Source of the DNA: Skermanella stibiiresistens SB22
Lineage (GTDB): Bacteria > Pseudomonadota > Alphaproteobacteria > Azospirillales > Azospirillaceae
Direction of reading: 5' to 3'
Length of the DNA stretch: 64,000 nt
Assembly: GCF_000576635.1 (NCBI RefSeq)
Contig: NZ_AVFL01000003.1
Span: 248,001 to 312,000, forward strand
The notes under the pieces: model-generated
Told to the model about the DNA's origin: nothing
Seen by the model: the letters and a program-made list of their open reading frames with translations, nothing else
Databases searched by the model: none
Part shown: positions 1 to 8,977 of the stretch, in pieces
Position numbering within the stretch: the stretch's first letter is position 1
How the letters are laid out: the number at the start of each line of letters is the position of its first letter
Made by a program: the position numbers and the translations under genes

Positions 1-906
1 CACGGCATACCGGTCCATGAGGCCCTAGGGGGAGCGACACGGACGGAAATCCGCACCTACAACACCTGCGCCGGCTACGCCTATAACAGCGGCGCCGGGC
101 GGCGGAGCATCGGTTCCGGCGACGCCGCGACTGGACCCTATGACGACCAGATCGCCTTCACGCGCGACCCGGCCGGGTTGGCGGAAAGCCTGCTGGCGGA
201 GGGATTCACGGCCATGAAGATCTGGCCTTTCGATCCCTACGCCGAGGCCTCGGGAGGACAGATGATCGGGCTTTCCGATCTCAACGCCGGGCTGGAGCCG
301 TTCCGGAAGATCCGGGCCGCGGTCGGCGACCGCATGGATATCATGTGCGAGTTGCACAGCCTGTGGAGCGCCAGCGCCGCGCTCAGGATCTGCCAAGGGC
401 TCGAGGATCTCGACATCTTCTGGGTCGAGGATCCCATCGGCAAGATGGCTGATTTCAAGGCCTTGGCCGACCTGCGCCGCCGGATCCGCGTGCCGATCTG
501 CGGCAGCGAGACGCTGGGCGGCGCCGTGTCGTTCCGCCAGTTGCTGGAGGCTGACGCCACCGACATCGTCATGCTCGATCTCGCCTGGTGCGGCGGGTTG
601 ACGGAGGGGCGCAAGATCGCCGCCCTGGCGGAGGCCCACGCCAAGCCGCTGGCACCCCACGACTGCACTGGACCGGTCACGCTGATGGCCGGCCTGCACC
701 TGGCCCTTCACGCCCCCACCGCGATCTTCCAGGAGGTGGTGAGGGCGACCTTGGCGACGTGGTACCGCGATCTCGTCACCGACCTGCCGACGGTGGTCAA
801 TGGCATGGTGCGGGCGCCCGACAAGCCGGGGCTCGGCACCGACCTGCTGCCGGAAGTCCGCCACCGGGACGACGCCGTCGTTCGCGAGGCCGGCGATCCG
901 CTCTGA
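1..906 (+). CDS. Mandelate racemase/muconate lactonizing enzyme family protein (5' end outside window)
   Basis: C-terminal 301 codons of an enolase-superfamily enzyme; the frame is open from base 1. Seen: AMKIWPFD (the Lys of the usual KxK pair kept, the second Lys replaced by Trp), ELH followed by WVEDP and GSET, which supply the carboxylate metal ligands at the ends of successive barrel strands, and APHDCTGP, which carries a His/Asp acid-base pair. The family abstracts the alpha proton of carboxylate sugars using Mg2+, so a sugar-acid dehydratase or racemase is likely; the substrate cannot be read from sequence. It converges with the cyclase-family gene, leaving only about 30 bp between them. 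It could be an aldonate dehydratase. Confidence 0.85.
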   Translation, partial: HGIPVHEALGGATRTEIRTYNTCAGYAYNSGAGRRSIGSGDAATGPYDDQIAFTRDPAGLAESLLAEGFTAMKIWPFDPYAEASGGQMIGLSDLNAGLEPFRKIRAAVGDRMDIMCELHSLWSASAALRICQGLEDLDIFWVEDPIGKMADFKALADLRRRIRVPICGSETLGGAVSFRQLLEADATDIVMLDLAWCGGLTEGRKIAALAEAHAKPLAPHDCTGPVTLMAGLHLALHAPTAIFQEVVRATLATWYRDLVTDLPTVVNGMVRAPDKPGLGTDLLPEVRHRDDAVVREAGDPL

Positions 907-937
907 TCCAGCGGGTCGCGGCCTCGCTGAAGCCGGC

Positions 938-2053
938 TCAGGTGATCGCGATCGGCGTGCCACCGGACGCGGTGGCGCCCTTCAGCGCCATCGGGCTGAA
1001 GATGTAGACGAACTGGTATTTGCGGTCGGCGATCAGATCGTCGAAGACGAGATTCTCATGATTGAGGATGCCGTGCTTGGTCTGAAGCTCGACATGGACC
1101 GGGAAAGCCAGGTTCTTGTCGGGGTTGGGCACGACCTCCACCGCCCAGGTGTCGGCCCCCGTCAGGCACAGGTCCTTCTCGATCACCCAGCGGGCGACCT
1201 CCAGCCCGATGCCGGGTTCGCCGCCGTTGAAGCGGTCGTTGTTCTTCATCCAAAGCTGGCCCCAGCCGGTATTGAAGAAGATGCCGTCGCCGGGCTTGAT
1301 CGCGTCCTCGGCCATGTCCTGGCGCTTGAGGGCGGCGCGGACATCGGCCAGCGATATCTCCTCGCCCGCCTCCAGCATGCGGCCCTTCAAGCCGGCGATG
1401 TCGACCAAATGACCGTTTGTGAACAGGGGTTTCAGCTTCTCGACGCCCAGCTTCTTGAGCCCATAGGCGCTGGCCATCTCGGCCATGGTGACGCCGTTGT
1501 AGAATCGCATGTCGTTGAGATCGCCGGCCTTGCCGGTCTGCACCCCGATATGGCCGAGCCCATCGAACTGGGTGCCGATCTGGCCGATCTCGGCCGTCAC
1601 GAACTCGTCGTTGTAGACCATGTTGTTGCCGCCGAAGGGTCCGCCGGTCGGAGCACCTGGGATCCGCAGCGCGAAGACGCGCGCGCCGAACAGCGGCATG
1701 CCCGCTTCGTAGACCCGGCCGATCTTGTAGATCCTGCCGTCGCGGATCGACTTCGCGACCTCCAGGACCTTGGCCGGGGTGATGTGGTTGGAGGCGCCCG
1801 CCTCGTCGTCGGCACCCCATTTCGACGGCCACCACGTTTCGCCCGACGCGCTGGTCGAACTGGTCCCCCCGGCTGCGGTCTGGGCCTGTGCCACGGTGAT
1901 CGGCGCCGAGCCGAACTTGCCGAAAGCGGCGCCGGCCGCGGCGGCGGTGACGACGCCAGCGGTCTTCATGAAGCTGCGGCGTTCCGGCTGGTCCACCTCG
2001 CCGCCGGTCGGATTGGTGGCGGCGGAATCCTGTTGGGGTTGATCCTCATCCAT
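938..2053 (-). CDS. Tat-exported cyclase family protein (kynurenine formamidase-like fold)
   Basis: 371 aa. The N-terminus has a twin-arginine signal (ERRSFMK, then an Ala-rich hydrophobic stretch ending AQAQ), so the folded protein is probably exported to the periplasm. The body resembles the metal-dependent cyclase family (kynurenine formamidase, isatin hydrolase): a GTQFDGLGHIG segment corresponds to the family's His/Asp metal site, followed by SLADVRAAL and GDGIFFNTGW. The family hydrolyses cyclic amides or lactone-like substrates; the real substrate is unknown. It is transcribed toward the enolase-family gene and divergently from the CobW-type GTPase. Confidence 0.8.
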   Translation of the reverse strand: MDEDQPQQDSAATNPTGGEVDQPERRSFMKTAGVVTAAAAGAAFGKFGSAPITVAQAQTAAGGTSSTSASGETWWPSKWGADDEAGASNHITPAKVLEVAKSIRDGRIYKIGRVYEAGMPLFGARVFALRIPGAPTGGPFGGNNMVYNDEFVTAEIGQIGTQFDGLGHIGVQTGKAGDLNDMRFYNGVTMAEMASAYGLKKLGVEKLKPLFTNGHLVDIAGLKGRMLEAGEEISLADVRAALKRQDMAEDAIKPGDGIFFNTGWGQLWMKNNDRFNGGEPGIGLEVARWVIEKDLCLTGADTWAVEVVPNPDKNLAFPVHVELQTKHGILNHENLVFDDLIADRKYQFVYIFSPMALKGATASGGTPIAIT

Positions 2054-2316
2054 CGTCGCGTTCCTCCCCTGGCTGTTTTCAGGTCATTGTTCTGGCAATG
2101 AACTCATTGGCCATGGCAGCGTCGGGGCGGGTGCCGAAGTTGTCAAGCGGTCCGGAGTGACAAATAAGAGCGTGCCTTTATATTTAGACAGTGCCGGGTT
2201 TTACTGCACCCGCGAACACAACCGAAGTGGATTGCCGACCCGACGCCACGCCGATATCATCCTGTCGCGAGGCGTAGTCACGCCGCGAATCAATAATAAG
2301 CCGGGACCGCGCCGCC

Positions 2317-3369
2317 ATGAGCCTGTTCGACCGCGACAAGTCCGCCGACCGCCTGCCGCTGTCGGTCGTGACGGGGTTCCTCGGCAGTGGCAAGACGACA
2401 TTGCTCAACCACCTGCTCCAGCATCCCGGCATGGCCGAGACCGCCGTCATCATCAACGAGTTCGGCGAGATTGGGCTGGACCACCTTCTGGTCGAGCGGG
2501 TCGATGGCGACATGGTCGTCATGGCCAGCGGCTGCCTGTGCTGCACCATCCGCAACGACTTGGAAACGACGCTGCGCGGCCTGCTGGTGCGGGTGGATGC
2601 CGGCGAACTCCCGCCGTTCCGTCGCATCCTGATCGAGACCACCGGCCTCGCCGATCCGGCGCCGATCGTCCAGATGCTGCTGAACAACCCGATGGTCTGC
2701 CACTGGATCAGGCTGGACGCCGTGGTGACCACCGTCGACGCGGTCCATGGCGGGCGCCAACTGGACGAGCAGCCGGAACCGGTCAAGCAGGTCGCCATGG
2801 CTGATCGGCTGGTGCTGACCAAGACGGATATCGCGGCGCCCGCGGCGGTCGAGGATTTGACCCAACGGCTTCGGGCAATCAACCCGGCGGCGCCGATCCT
2901 GCCGGTCAGCCACGGCGGGATCGATCCGGACAAGTTGTTCGGCGCCGACCTGTTCGATCCGGAAACGAAAAGCGCCGACGTGCGACGCTGGCTGAACGAG
3001 GAGGCTTACTCCGGCGAAGGGCCTCGGCATGACCATCACCACGATGTCAACCGGCACGACTCGCGTATCCTCGCGACCTGCCTGACGCACGACCAGCCGC
3101 TGGACTGGGCGGCGGTCAACGACTGGCTGTCCGCGCTCCGCGCCCGTCATGGCGAGAACTTGCTGAGGCTGAAGGGCGTGGTGAACCTTCGGGACGAGGC
3201 TGGCCCGATCGTTGTCCATGGGGTTCACCACGTCTTCCATCCGCCGGTGGCCCTGGAGGCGTGGCCCGACGCGGATCACAGGACCCGGCTGGTGCTGATC
3301 ACCCGCGATCTGCATGCCGACACCCTGCGCGCCGCCTGGGCCGAGCTGACACTCGATCCGGGACGGTGA
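2317..3369 (+). CDS. CobW/YjiA-type G3E GTPase (metal chaperone family)
   Basis: 350 aa. Seen: Walker A GFLGSGKTT near residue 20, the family hallmark GCLCC near residue 75, a switch II-like ETTGLADPAP, and a base-recognition TKTD. A His-rich stretch (DHHHD) near residue 235 precedes the C-terminal CobW domain. The family comprises cytoplasmic GTPases that deliver or store metals such as Zn, Co or Ni. The start ATG lies in GCC ATG AGC with no strong ribosome site. The 263-bp divergent region upstream was searched by eye for a Zur-type palindrome and none was convincing. Exact metal is unknown. Confidence 0.85.
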   Translation: MSLFDRDKSADRLPLSVVTGFLGSGKTTLLNHLLQHPGMAETAVIINEFGEIGLDHLLVERVDGDMVVMASGCLCCTIRNDLETTLRGLLVRVDAGELPPFRRILIETTGLADPAPIVQMLLNNPMVCHWIRLDAVVTTVDAVHGGRQLDEQPEPVKQVAMADRLVLTKTDIAAPAAVEDLTQRLRAINPAAPILPVSHGGIDPDKLFGADLFDPETKSADVRRWLNEEAYSGEGPRHDHHHDVNRHDSRILATCLTHDQPLDWAAVNDWLSALRARHGENLLRLKGVVNLRDEAGPIVVHGVHHVFHPPVALEAWPDADHRTRLVLITRDLHADTLRAAWAELTLDPGR

Positions 3370-3390
3370 CGCCCGCGCCGACGCCCGCCG

Positions 3391-4197
3391 TCAGAGCGCC
3401 GCGTGGTCCTTCACGGCCTCCTCCAGCGCCGGCTTCAGCCCGAGAAAGCGTTCATCGACCGCCGCTGGGTTATCGCGGTTGAGCGCGATCATCTTGGCGC
3501 GGGCCTCGCCACCCCTGATCACCTCGAAGGCGCCGGCCTCGATCCCCTCGACGATGGCGTCCGCGACGGCGGCGGCGGGCTCGCGCGAGAATCCCAGTTC
3601 CGGACCGGCGCGATTCGATTTCATCATCGGCGTGTCGGTGCCGCCGGGATAGGCCGTCAGCACGTGGACGCCCTCCCCTTTCAGTTCACGCCTGAGCGCC
3701 TCGCCGAAACGGGCGAGACCGGCCTTCACCGCCGCGTAGGTGGCGTAGAACGGCGCGCCGATCAGGGCGATGCCGGAGGCGACGTTGACGACCATCGCGT
3801 CGCCGCCGTCGCGCAGCGCCGGGAGCGCCGCGCGGGTCAGCAGGATCGGAGCCGCGAGATCGACGGAGATCATCGCGAGGATATCCGCCTCGGACGTGTT
3901 CTCCAGGCGTCCCGCCCTGACACCGCCGGCGTTGTTGACGAGGATGTCGAGGCCGCCGAGCGCGTCGAGCGCTAAGGACAGGGTCGCGGCGCGGCCCTCC
4001 TCCGTGGCGACATCCGCCGCGATTCCCTGGGCGTCGCCGCCCCTCGCGTTGAGGTGGTCGACCGCCGCCGCCAAGACGTCGGCGCGCCGGCCGGAGATCA
4101 CGACCTTGGCCCCCTTCGCCATGAGCGCCTGGGCCAAGGCTAGGCCGATGCCGCTCGACCCGCCGGTGACGAGAACCCGTTTGCCGTTGATATCCAT
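3391..4197 (-). CDS. SDR family NAD(P)-dependent oxidoreductase
   Basis: 268 aa. Seen: the TGGSSGIG cofactor motif near residue 12, NNAGG near residue 85, and the catalytic YATYAAVK (YxxxK) near residue 155: a classical short-chain dehydrogenase. The open frame continues far upstream in antisense to the next gene, but the start at 4197 (MDINGKRV) begins exactly at the Rossmann fold and follows a GGAG-like site. It lies 11 bp downstream of the GST gene and is probably co-transcribed with it and the DMT exporter from the TetR-controlled region. Substrate is unknown; cytoplasmic. Confidence 0.85.
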   Translation of the reverse strand: MDINGKRVLVTGGSSGIGLALAQALMAKGAKVVISGRRADVLAAAVDHLNARGGDAQGIAADVATEEGRAATLSLALDALGGLDILVNNAGGVRAGRLENTSEADILAMISVDLAAPILLTRAALPALRDGGDAMVVNVASGIALIGAPFYATYAAVKAGLARFGEALRRELKGEGVHVLTAYPGGTDTPMMKSNRAGPELGFSREPAAAVADAIVEGIEAGAFEVIRGGEARAKMIALNRDNPAAVDERFLGLKPALEEAVKDHAAL

Positions 4198-4208
4198 GTG
4201 ACCGCTCC

Positions 4209-4913
4209 TCACGCCGCGGGCGGATAGTTGGACGGAAACAGCGACCGCTTGGTTTCCTCGTCGTTGACCTTCTTGAACTCGTGGTCCTTGCCGACCGCCC
4301 GGGCGCGGGCGACCGCCGGACGAGCGTCGACCCTCTCGAACAGGCGCTTCAGGTTGGGAAACGCCGCCAGCGGGTCGGCTTCGCCCTTCCGCACCCGGGC
4401 GGCGCGGTCCAGCCAGCCCCACGCGGATATGTCGGCGATGGTGTAGCCGTCGCCCACGATGAAGTCGCGGCCGGCGAGGTGGTCGTCCAACACTTGGTAA
4501 TGCCGCTCGGCCTCGCGGCGGTAGCGGTTGCGCGCGTAGTCCAAGCCATCGGGAGCCGCGAACTGGAAATGCACCGCCTGACCGGAGAACGGCCCCAGGC
4601 CCGAGGCGATGAACAGCAACCAGGAGAGCAGTTCCGGCCGGTCTTGCGGCTTGCCCAGGAACTTGCCGGTCTTCTCGGCCAAATGGATCAGGATGGCGGT
4701 GCTGTCGAAGACCCGCGCCTCTCCGCCGCCCGGTCCCTCGGTGTCGATGATCGCCGGAACCTTGCCGTTCGGATTGACGGCCCGAAAAGCCGGCGTGTGC
4801 TGCTCGCCCTTGCTGGTGTCGACCGGAACGACCTCGTAGGGAAGTCCCAACTCCTCGAGGAGGAGTGCTACCTTGGCGGGGTTCGGCGTCGGGTGGTAGA
4901 AGAGGCGGATCAT
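4209..4913 (-). CDS. Glutathione S-transferase family protein
   Basis: 234 aa. N-terminal thioredoxin-like domain with PNPAKVALLLEELGLPYEV, the conserved NPNGKVPAI and the DSTAI segment that binds the glutathione gamma-glutamyl part; an all-helical C-terminal domain follows (AEKTGKFLG, YTIADISAWGW). It resembles bacterial Ure2p/YfcG-like enzymes, which use Asn or Ser instead of Tyr at the active site. It may detoxify electrophiles or reduce disulfides in the cytoplasm. Its start overlaps the DMT transporter stop by 4 nt (ATGA), so both are translationally coupled, suggesting an export-plus-conjugation module under the nearby TetR. Confidence 0.88.
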   Translation of the reverse strand: MIRLFYHPTPNPAKVALLLEELGLPYEVVPVDTSKGEQHTPAFRAVNPNGKVPAIIDTEGPGGGEARVFDSTAILIHLAEKTGKFLGKPQDRPELLSWLLFIASGLGPFSGQAVHFQFAAPDGLDYARNRYRREAERHYQVLDDHLAGRDFIVGDGYTIADISAWGWLDRAARVRKGEADPLAAFPNLKRLFERVDARPAVARARAVGKDHEFKKVNDEETKRSLFPSNYPPAA

Positions 4914-5872
4914 GGACGTCTTCCTTTCTTTGATGATGGGGTGGCTGGCAGTGATGGTGGTTTGGACGCCAGCAGCACGCCGGCGACGATGACCGCGATG
5001 GCGGCGCCCTCAAGCGCCGTGGGCACCTCGCCCAGGATGGGGATCGCCAGGAGGGTCGCGACGCAGGGCACCAGCGCTATGATGGCGGAGGCGGCGCCGG
5101 AACCGAGCAAGGCCACCGATCTGTTGAAGGTCACGATGGCGACGCCGCTCATCAGGACGCCTTGGTAGAGGGCCTGGAGTGCTATCTCGCCCAGCGAGGC
5201 GACGCCGAACCGGCTCAGGCCGAGCAGGACGTAGAACGGCAGGAAGGTGACGGCCGACCAGACGCAGATCAGCGCCGCCGCCTGGATCGGCGTCACGCCA
5301 CTGCGGCGGAAGATGATCGTGTAGACCGCCCACATGGCGGAGGCGGCCGCCAGCACGACGAGGCCGGCGGGGTCCGGCGCGCCATGGCTGATGGCGGCCG
5401 CCGTTACCAGTCCGGCGAGGCCGCAGACGATCGCGCCATAGCCGAGCCAACGCGCCCGCCCCTGCCTTTCCCGCAGGAAGGTCCAGGCGAACAGACCGGC
5501 GAAGGCCGGCATCAGGGTCGGGGTGATCGACGCCGCCTGCGAGGCGGTGGTGAGCCGCAGCCCCATCGCGACCAGCAGGACGAAGGGCACGCCCCAGAGC
5601 AGCATGAACAGGAAGCCGTCCCGCCACGCGGCGGGTGGAAGGCGCTGGCCGCGGCGCAGCACGGTGGGTGCCAGCAGGACCGCACCGATGCCGAAGCGGA
5701 GCGCCGTGATGTCCCAGATGGTCAGTTCCCGCGTGACGCTGAACCGCGTCACGACGAACCAGCCAGCGAAGATCGAGACGGTCAACGCCGCCCAGCAGTA
5801 TCCGATCAGCCGTGTCCGGCTGGCGAGCCGCCTCCCGTCCGGTTCGCGGATCGCTATGTCGACGGAATCCAT
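4910..5872 (-). CDS. EamA/DMT superfamily transporter
   Basis: About 320 aa with ten predicted membrane helices arranged as two EamA repeats (first about residues 15-140, second about 155-290). The frame stays open to 5932, but only the ATG at 5872 has a good ribosome site (AAAGGAAAG about 8 nt upstream), and the upstream alternative lies beside the TetR operator. Family members export metabolites or drugs across the inner membrane. First gene of a DMT-GST-SDR unit divergent from a TetR regulator. Substrate is unknown. Confidence 0.85.
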   Translation of the reverse strand: MDSVDIAIREPDGRRLASRTRLIGYCWAALTVSIFAGWFVVTRFSVTRELTIWDITALRFGIGAVLLAPTVLRRGQRLPPAAWRDGFLFMLLWGVPFVLLVAMGLRLTTASQAASITPTLMPAFAGLFAWTFLRERQGRARWLGYGAIVCGLAGLVTAAAISHGAPDPAGLVVLAAASAMWAVYTIIFRRSGVTPIQAAALICVWSAVTFLPFYVLLGLSRFGVASLGEIALQALYQGVLMSGVAIVTFNRSVALLGSGAASAIIALVPCVATLLAIPILGEVPTALEGAAIAVIVAGVLLASKPPSLPATPSSKKGRRP

Positions 5873-5936
5873 GGCGTCGTGACTTTCCTTTGCGGCGCCT
5901 CGGCCCAGCACCAGGGGCCCGACATCTGGCATTGAG

Positions 5937-5958
5937 TTTTAACACGATCGTTCTAAAA
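5937..5958. promoter_or_regulatory. Palindromic TetR-type operator between divergent genes
   Basis: A 22-bp near-palindrome: outer arms TTTTA/TAAAA and a perfect ACGATCGT core, with 9 of 11 positions symmetric. It sits between the DMT transporter (start 5872) and the TetR gene (start about 6005), the usual place for a self-regulating TetR operator. Binding is inferred. Confidence 0.65.
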
Positions 5959-6004
5959 TACGGAAGGCCGATGTTCATGGCAAGATGGCTGTCATGCGAT
6001 CCTG

Positions 6005-6619
6005 ATGGGCGATGGAATGGCGAGACCGAGGGAATTCGACGAGGAGGCCGTGCTCGACGCCGCGATCCAGTGCTTCTGGAACCGCGGCTTCGAGGCGACA
6101 TCCGTGCGCGATCTGGTCGAGAAGACAGGACTGACCAGCGCCAGCCTGTACAACGCCTTCGGCGACAAGCGGGCGTTTTTCCAAAAGGCGCTGGACCGCT
6201 ACGTCGAGGGCAGCATCGTCGGCCGCATCGAGCGTTGCGAGGCGATGCCACCGCGCGACGGCATCGCCGCGTTCTTCGCGGAAGTGCTGGCGCGATCCCT
6301 CGCCGATCCGCAGCACAAGGGCTGCATGGTGGTCAACGCGGCGCTCGACGTGGCCCCGCATGACGCGGAATTCAGGGAGGTGGTGGCGGGTGTCCTGGCG
6401 CGGATCGAAGCATTCTTTCTCGACCGCGTCGAGGCCGGTCAGGCGGACGGGACGATCACCCGCTCCCAATCGGCGGAAACCCTCGCCCACCACCTGCTCG
6501 GCGTGCTGATGGGCCTGCGCGTGCTGGCGCGGGTCCGCCCCGAGCCGCGGCTGCTGGAGGGCGTCATCGCACCAGCCTTGGCGCTGCTCTCCCCCACTCA
6601 GGGTGATCAAGCCCTATAA
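6005..6619 (+). CDS. TetR/AcrR family transcriptional regulator
   Basis: 204 aa. N-terminal helix-turn-helix: ARPREFDEEAVLDAA, then TSVRDLVEKTGLTSASLYNAFGDKRAFF, the canonical TetR DNA-binding pattern; the C-terminal half (from about residue 70) is a ligand/dimerisation domain with KGCMVVNAAL, which the second TetR in this window (25122) shares as QGCLVLNAT. The start could be 6005 or the in-frame ATG at 6017 (MARPRE), which suits family length. Divergent from the DMT-GST-SDR unit, with a palindrome between; likely represses both units until an inducer binds. Confidence 0.88.
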   Translation: MGDGMARPREFDEEAVLDAAIQCFWNRGFEATSVRDLVEKTGLTSASLYNAFGDKRAFFQKALDRYVEGSIVGRIERCEAMPPRDGIAAFFAEVLARSLADPQHKGCMVVNAALDVAPHDAEFREVVAGVLARIEAFFLDRVEAGQADGTITRSQSAETLAHHLLGVLMGLRVLARVRPEPRLLEGVIAPALALLSPTQGDQAL

Positions 6620-6683
6620 TCGTCGCCAACGACCCGCCGAACACAGTCACGCCACAATCTGTTTCCGCCCTCGCGTTTCCATG

Positions 6684-6706
6684 TTGCTAATAAGAATCAA
6701 TTGCAA
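6684..6706 (+). promoter_or_regulatory. Possible Fur-type iron box upstream of TonB receptor
   Basis: An AT-rich imperfect inverted repeat with TTGC/GCAA ends and the core TAATAAGAATCAATT, close to the GATAAT-like hexamer array of Fur boxes. It lies about 55 bp before the siderophore receptor start, where iron-dependent repression would be expected. Several hexamer positions deviate, so the call is tentative. Confidence 0.45.
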
Positions 6707-6759
6707 TATGCAAACGGTGTTGAAATTCAGACTGATTCTCAAGAAGACGGGGCGGCAAA

Positions 6760-8919
6760 GTGCGGGAAATCGGAGTGGGCGGCGGACGGCCGCGGGGAAC
6801 GGCGCTGGGCGCGGTGGTGCTGACGGGCTTGATGATGACGGGACCGGCGTCGGCTCAGGACGCCGGTTCGGAAACATCGGTCGAGCTACCGGCGTTGACG
6901 GTGACGGGACAAGGGGAAACGGCGTTGACCCCCGTCACGGGGTACGTCGCCAACCAGCAGGCGACCGGCACCAAGACGGACACGCCGCTGATCGAGACGC
7001 CGCAATCGATCTCCGTCATTCCCAGCGATCAGATCCGGGATCAGAATGCCCAGACCCTGAACCAAGCCGTTCGCTACACCGCCGGCGTCACGCCGGAGAC
7101 GCGCGGCGCCGTGTCGACCCGCTACGACCAGCTGACGATCCGCGGCTTCGACGCCGACAGCTATTGGAATGGGCTGAAGCTCCAGTCGCTCTACTACGCG
7201 GCGCCCCAGCTCGATCCCTTCCTGCTGGAACGGATCGAGGTGCTCAAGGGACCGACCTCGGTGCTCTATGGCCAGTCGCCGGCCGGCGGCCTGATCAACC
7301 AGGTCAGCAAGCGGCCAACGGCGACGGCCCAGAACGAGATCGGCTTCGAGTTCGGCACCAACAACCACCTGCGCGGCACCGCCGACTTCTCCGGTCCGAT
7401 CGATGACGAAGCCAAGCTGCTCTACCGCTTCAGCGCCGTGGGACTGAGCGAGGACGGGCAGTTCCGCACGACGGAGAACGAGCGCGTGGCGGTCGCCCCC
7501 TCCTTCACCTGGCGTCCCGACACCGACACCAGCCTGACCTTGTTCGGCTTCTACCAACGCGATCCAAAATCCAACTCATACGGTGGCATCCCGCCGCAGG
7601 GAAGCGTCCTGGCGAACCCGTTCGGCAAGATCCCAACCGATTTCTACGACGGCGAACCGGGATTCGAAAAATACGATCGGACACAGAAATCGGTCGCCTA
7701 CGAGTTCGACAAGCGGTTCAACGATACTTGGAGCGTGCGTTCCAACGGCCGCTGGCTGCATACCAAGGCCGCCTATGACAGCGTCTACGCCAACGGACTG
7801 GAGCCGGATTTCCGAACCCTCAACCGGGGCATCGCGACCTCGCGCGAGGCGATGGATTCCTACACCTTGGACAATCAGGTCGAAGGCCGCGTCACCACCG
7901 GGCCCGTCAGCCACACGGTATTGGCCGGTTTCGACTATCAGCGGCTGGATGGCCATTACGCTCCCGGCTTCGGCGTGGCCCCCTCGATCGACCTCTTCGC
8001 GCCGGTCTATGGCCAGCCGCTCGTGGTGCCCGCCACCTTCCGAACCGACAGGGTGAGCAATCAGTACGGCCTTTACCTCCAGGACCAACTCAAGCTGGGT
8101 GGCTTCGTCCTGACGCTCGCCGGCCGCAAGGACTGGTCCGAGACCAAGCTGTCGACGGAGTTCGGGGACACGAGCCAGTCCGATCAGGCGCTGACCGGCC
8201 GCGCCGGCCTGACCTATCTGTTCGAGAACGGCATCGCCCCCTATGTCAGCTACGCCGAGTCCTTCACGCCGCAGAGCGGTGCCGACATCTCCGGCAACAT
8301 CTTCGATCCCGAGGAGGGAACCCAGTACGAGGTCGGCGTCAAGTATCAGCCGCCGGGGACCAACAGCCTGTTCACGGCCGCCGCTTTCGAGATCACCCGA
8401 AGCAACCTGCTGACCAGCGATCCCCAGTTCCCCGGCTTCTCGGTCCAGAGCGGCGAGGCGCGCTCGCGCGGCATCGAGCTGGAGGCCCGGATGGCCGTGA
8501 CGGACGAGCTGAACATCATCGGCGCCTACACCTTCCTCGATACCGAATACACCAAGGACAACGACGGGCGGGAAGGTTTGCGGCTGGCCGCCATTCCGCG
8601 CCACCAGGCTTCCGGCTGGGCCATGTACCAGATGCCCGAAGGGTCGGCCCTGCAAGGCCTTGGCATCGGCGCCGGCGTGCGCTTCACCGGAAAGACCGCC
8701 AACACGGCGAACACCTTCGAGGTGCCGTCCTTCACCCTGGTGGACGCCTCGGTCACCTACGACCTGGGCTCGCTGTCGCCCAAGCTGGCGGGGGCCGAGG
8801 TCTCGCTCAACGCCAAGAACCTGTTCAACAAGGAATATGTCGCGTCCTGCTATTACGGCGAATGGTGCGCCTATGGCTATGAGCGGACGGTGACCGCCGG
8901 GCTGCGGTACCGCTGGTGA
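6760..8919 (+). CDS. TonB-dependent siderophore receptor
   Basis: 719 aa outer-membrane protein. A signal peptide ends near PASAQ (about residue 33); a TonB-box-like LPALTVTG follows, then the plug domain (ETPQSISVIP, NQAVRYTAGV, VLYGQSPAGGLINQV) and a 22-strand barrel ending in a terminal Trp (RYRW), the typical outer-membrane insertion signal. The plug motifs match FhuA/FcuA-like ferric-siderophore receptors. The start is GTG at 6760; no good ATG exists before the signal peptide. It is followed by a PepSY-type reductase-like gene, the common iron-release partner. Probably iron regulated. Confidence 0.93.
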   Translation: MREIGVGGGRPRGTALGAVVLTGLMMTGPASAQDAGSETSVELPALTVTGQGETALTPVTGYVANQQATGTKTDTPLIETPQSISVIPSDQIRDQNAQTLNQAVRYTAGVTPETRGAVSTRYDQLTIRGFDADSYWNGLKLQSLYYAAPQLDPFLLERIEVLKGPTSVLYGQSPAGGLINQVSKRPTATAQNEIGFEFGTNNHLRGTADFSGPIDDEAKLLYRFSAVGLSEDGQFRTTENERVAVAPSFTWRPDTDTSLTLFGFYQRDPKSNSYGGIPPQGSVLANPFGKIPTDFYDGEPGFEKYDRTQKSVAYEFDKRFNDTWSVRSNGRWLHTKAAYDSVYANGLEPDFRTLNRGIATSREAMDSYTLDNQVEGRVTTGPVSHTVLAGFDYQRLDGHYAPGFGVAPSIDLFAPVYGQPLVVPATFRTDRVSNQYGLYLQDQLKLGGFVLTLAGRKDWSETKLSTEFGDTSQSDQALTGRAGLTYLFENGIAPYVSYAESFTPQSGADISGNIFDPEEGTQYEVGVKYQPPGTNSLFTAAAFEITRSNLLTSDPQFPGFSVQSGEARSRGIELEARMAVTDELNIIGAYTFLDTEYTKDNDGREGLRLAAIPRHQASGWAMYQMPEGSALQGLGIGAGVRFTGKTANTANTFEVPSFTLVDASVTYDLGSLSPKLAGAEVSLNAKNLFNKEYVASCYYGEWCAYGYERTVTAGLRYRW

Positions 8920-8977
8920 ACGACGCGCCCCTACGCCGAAGCCATCCCCAACGCCATTCCCAGCGAGGGAGACCGCG

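Noticed and set aside
2157-2804. Open frame overlapping the CobW-type gene on the same strand
   Set aside because: It is an out-of-frame shadow; codon bias and motifs are in the frame starting at 2317.
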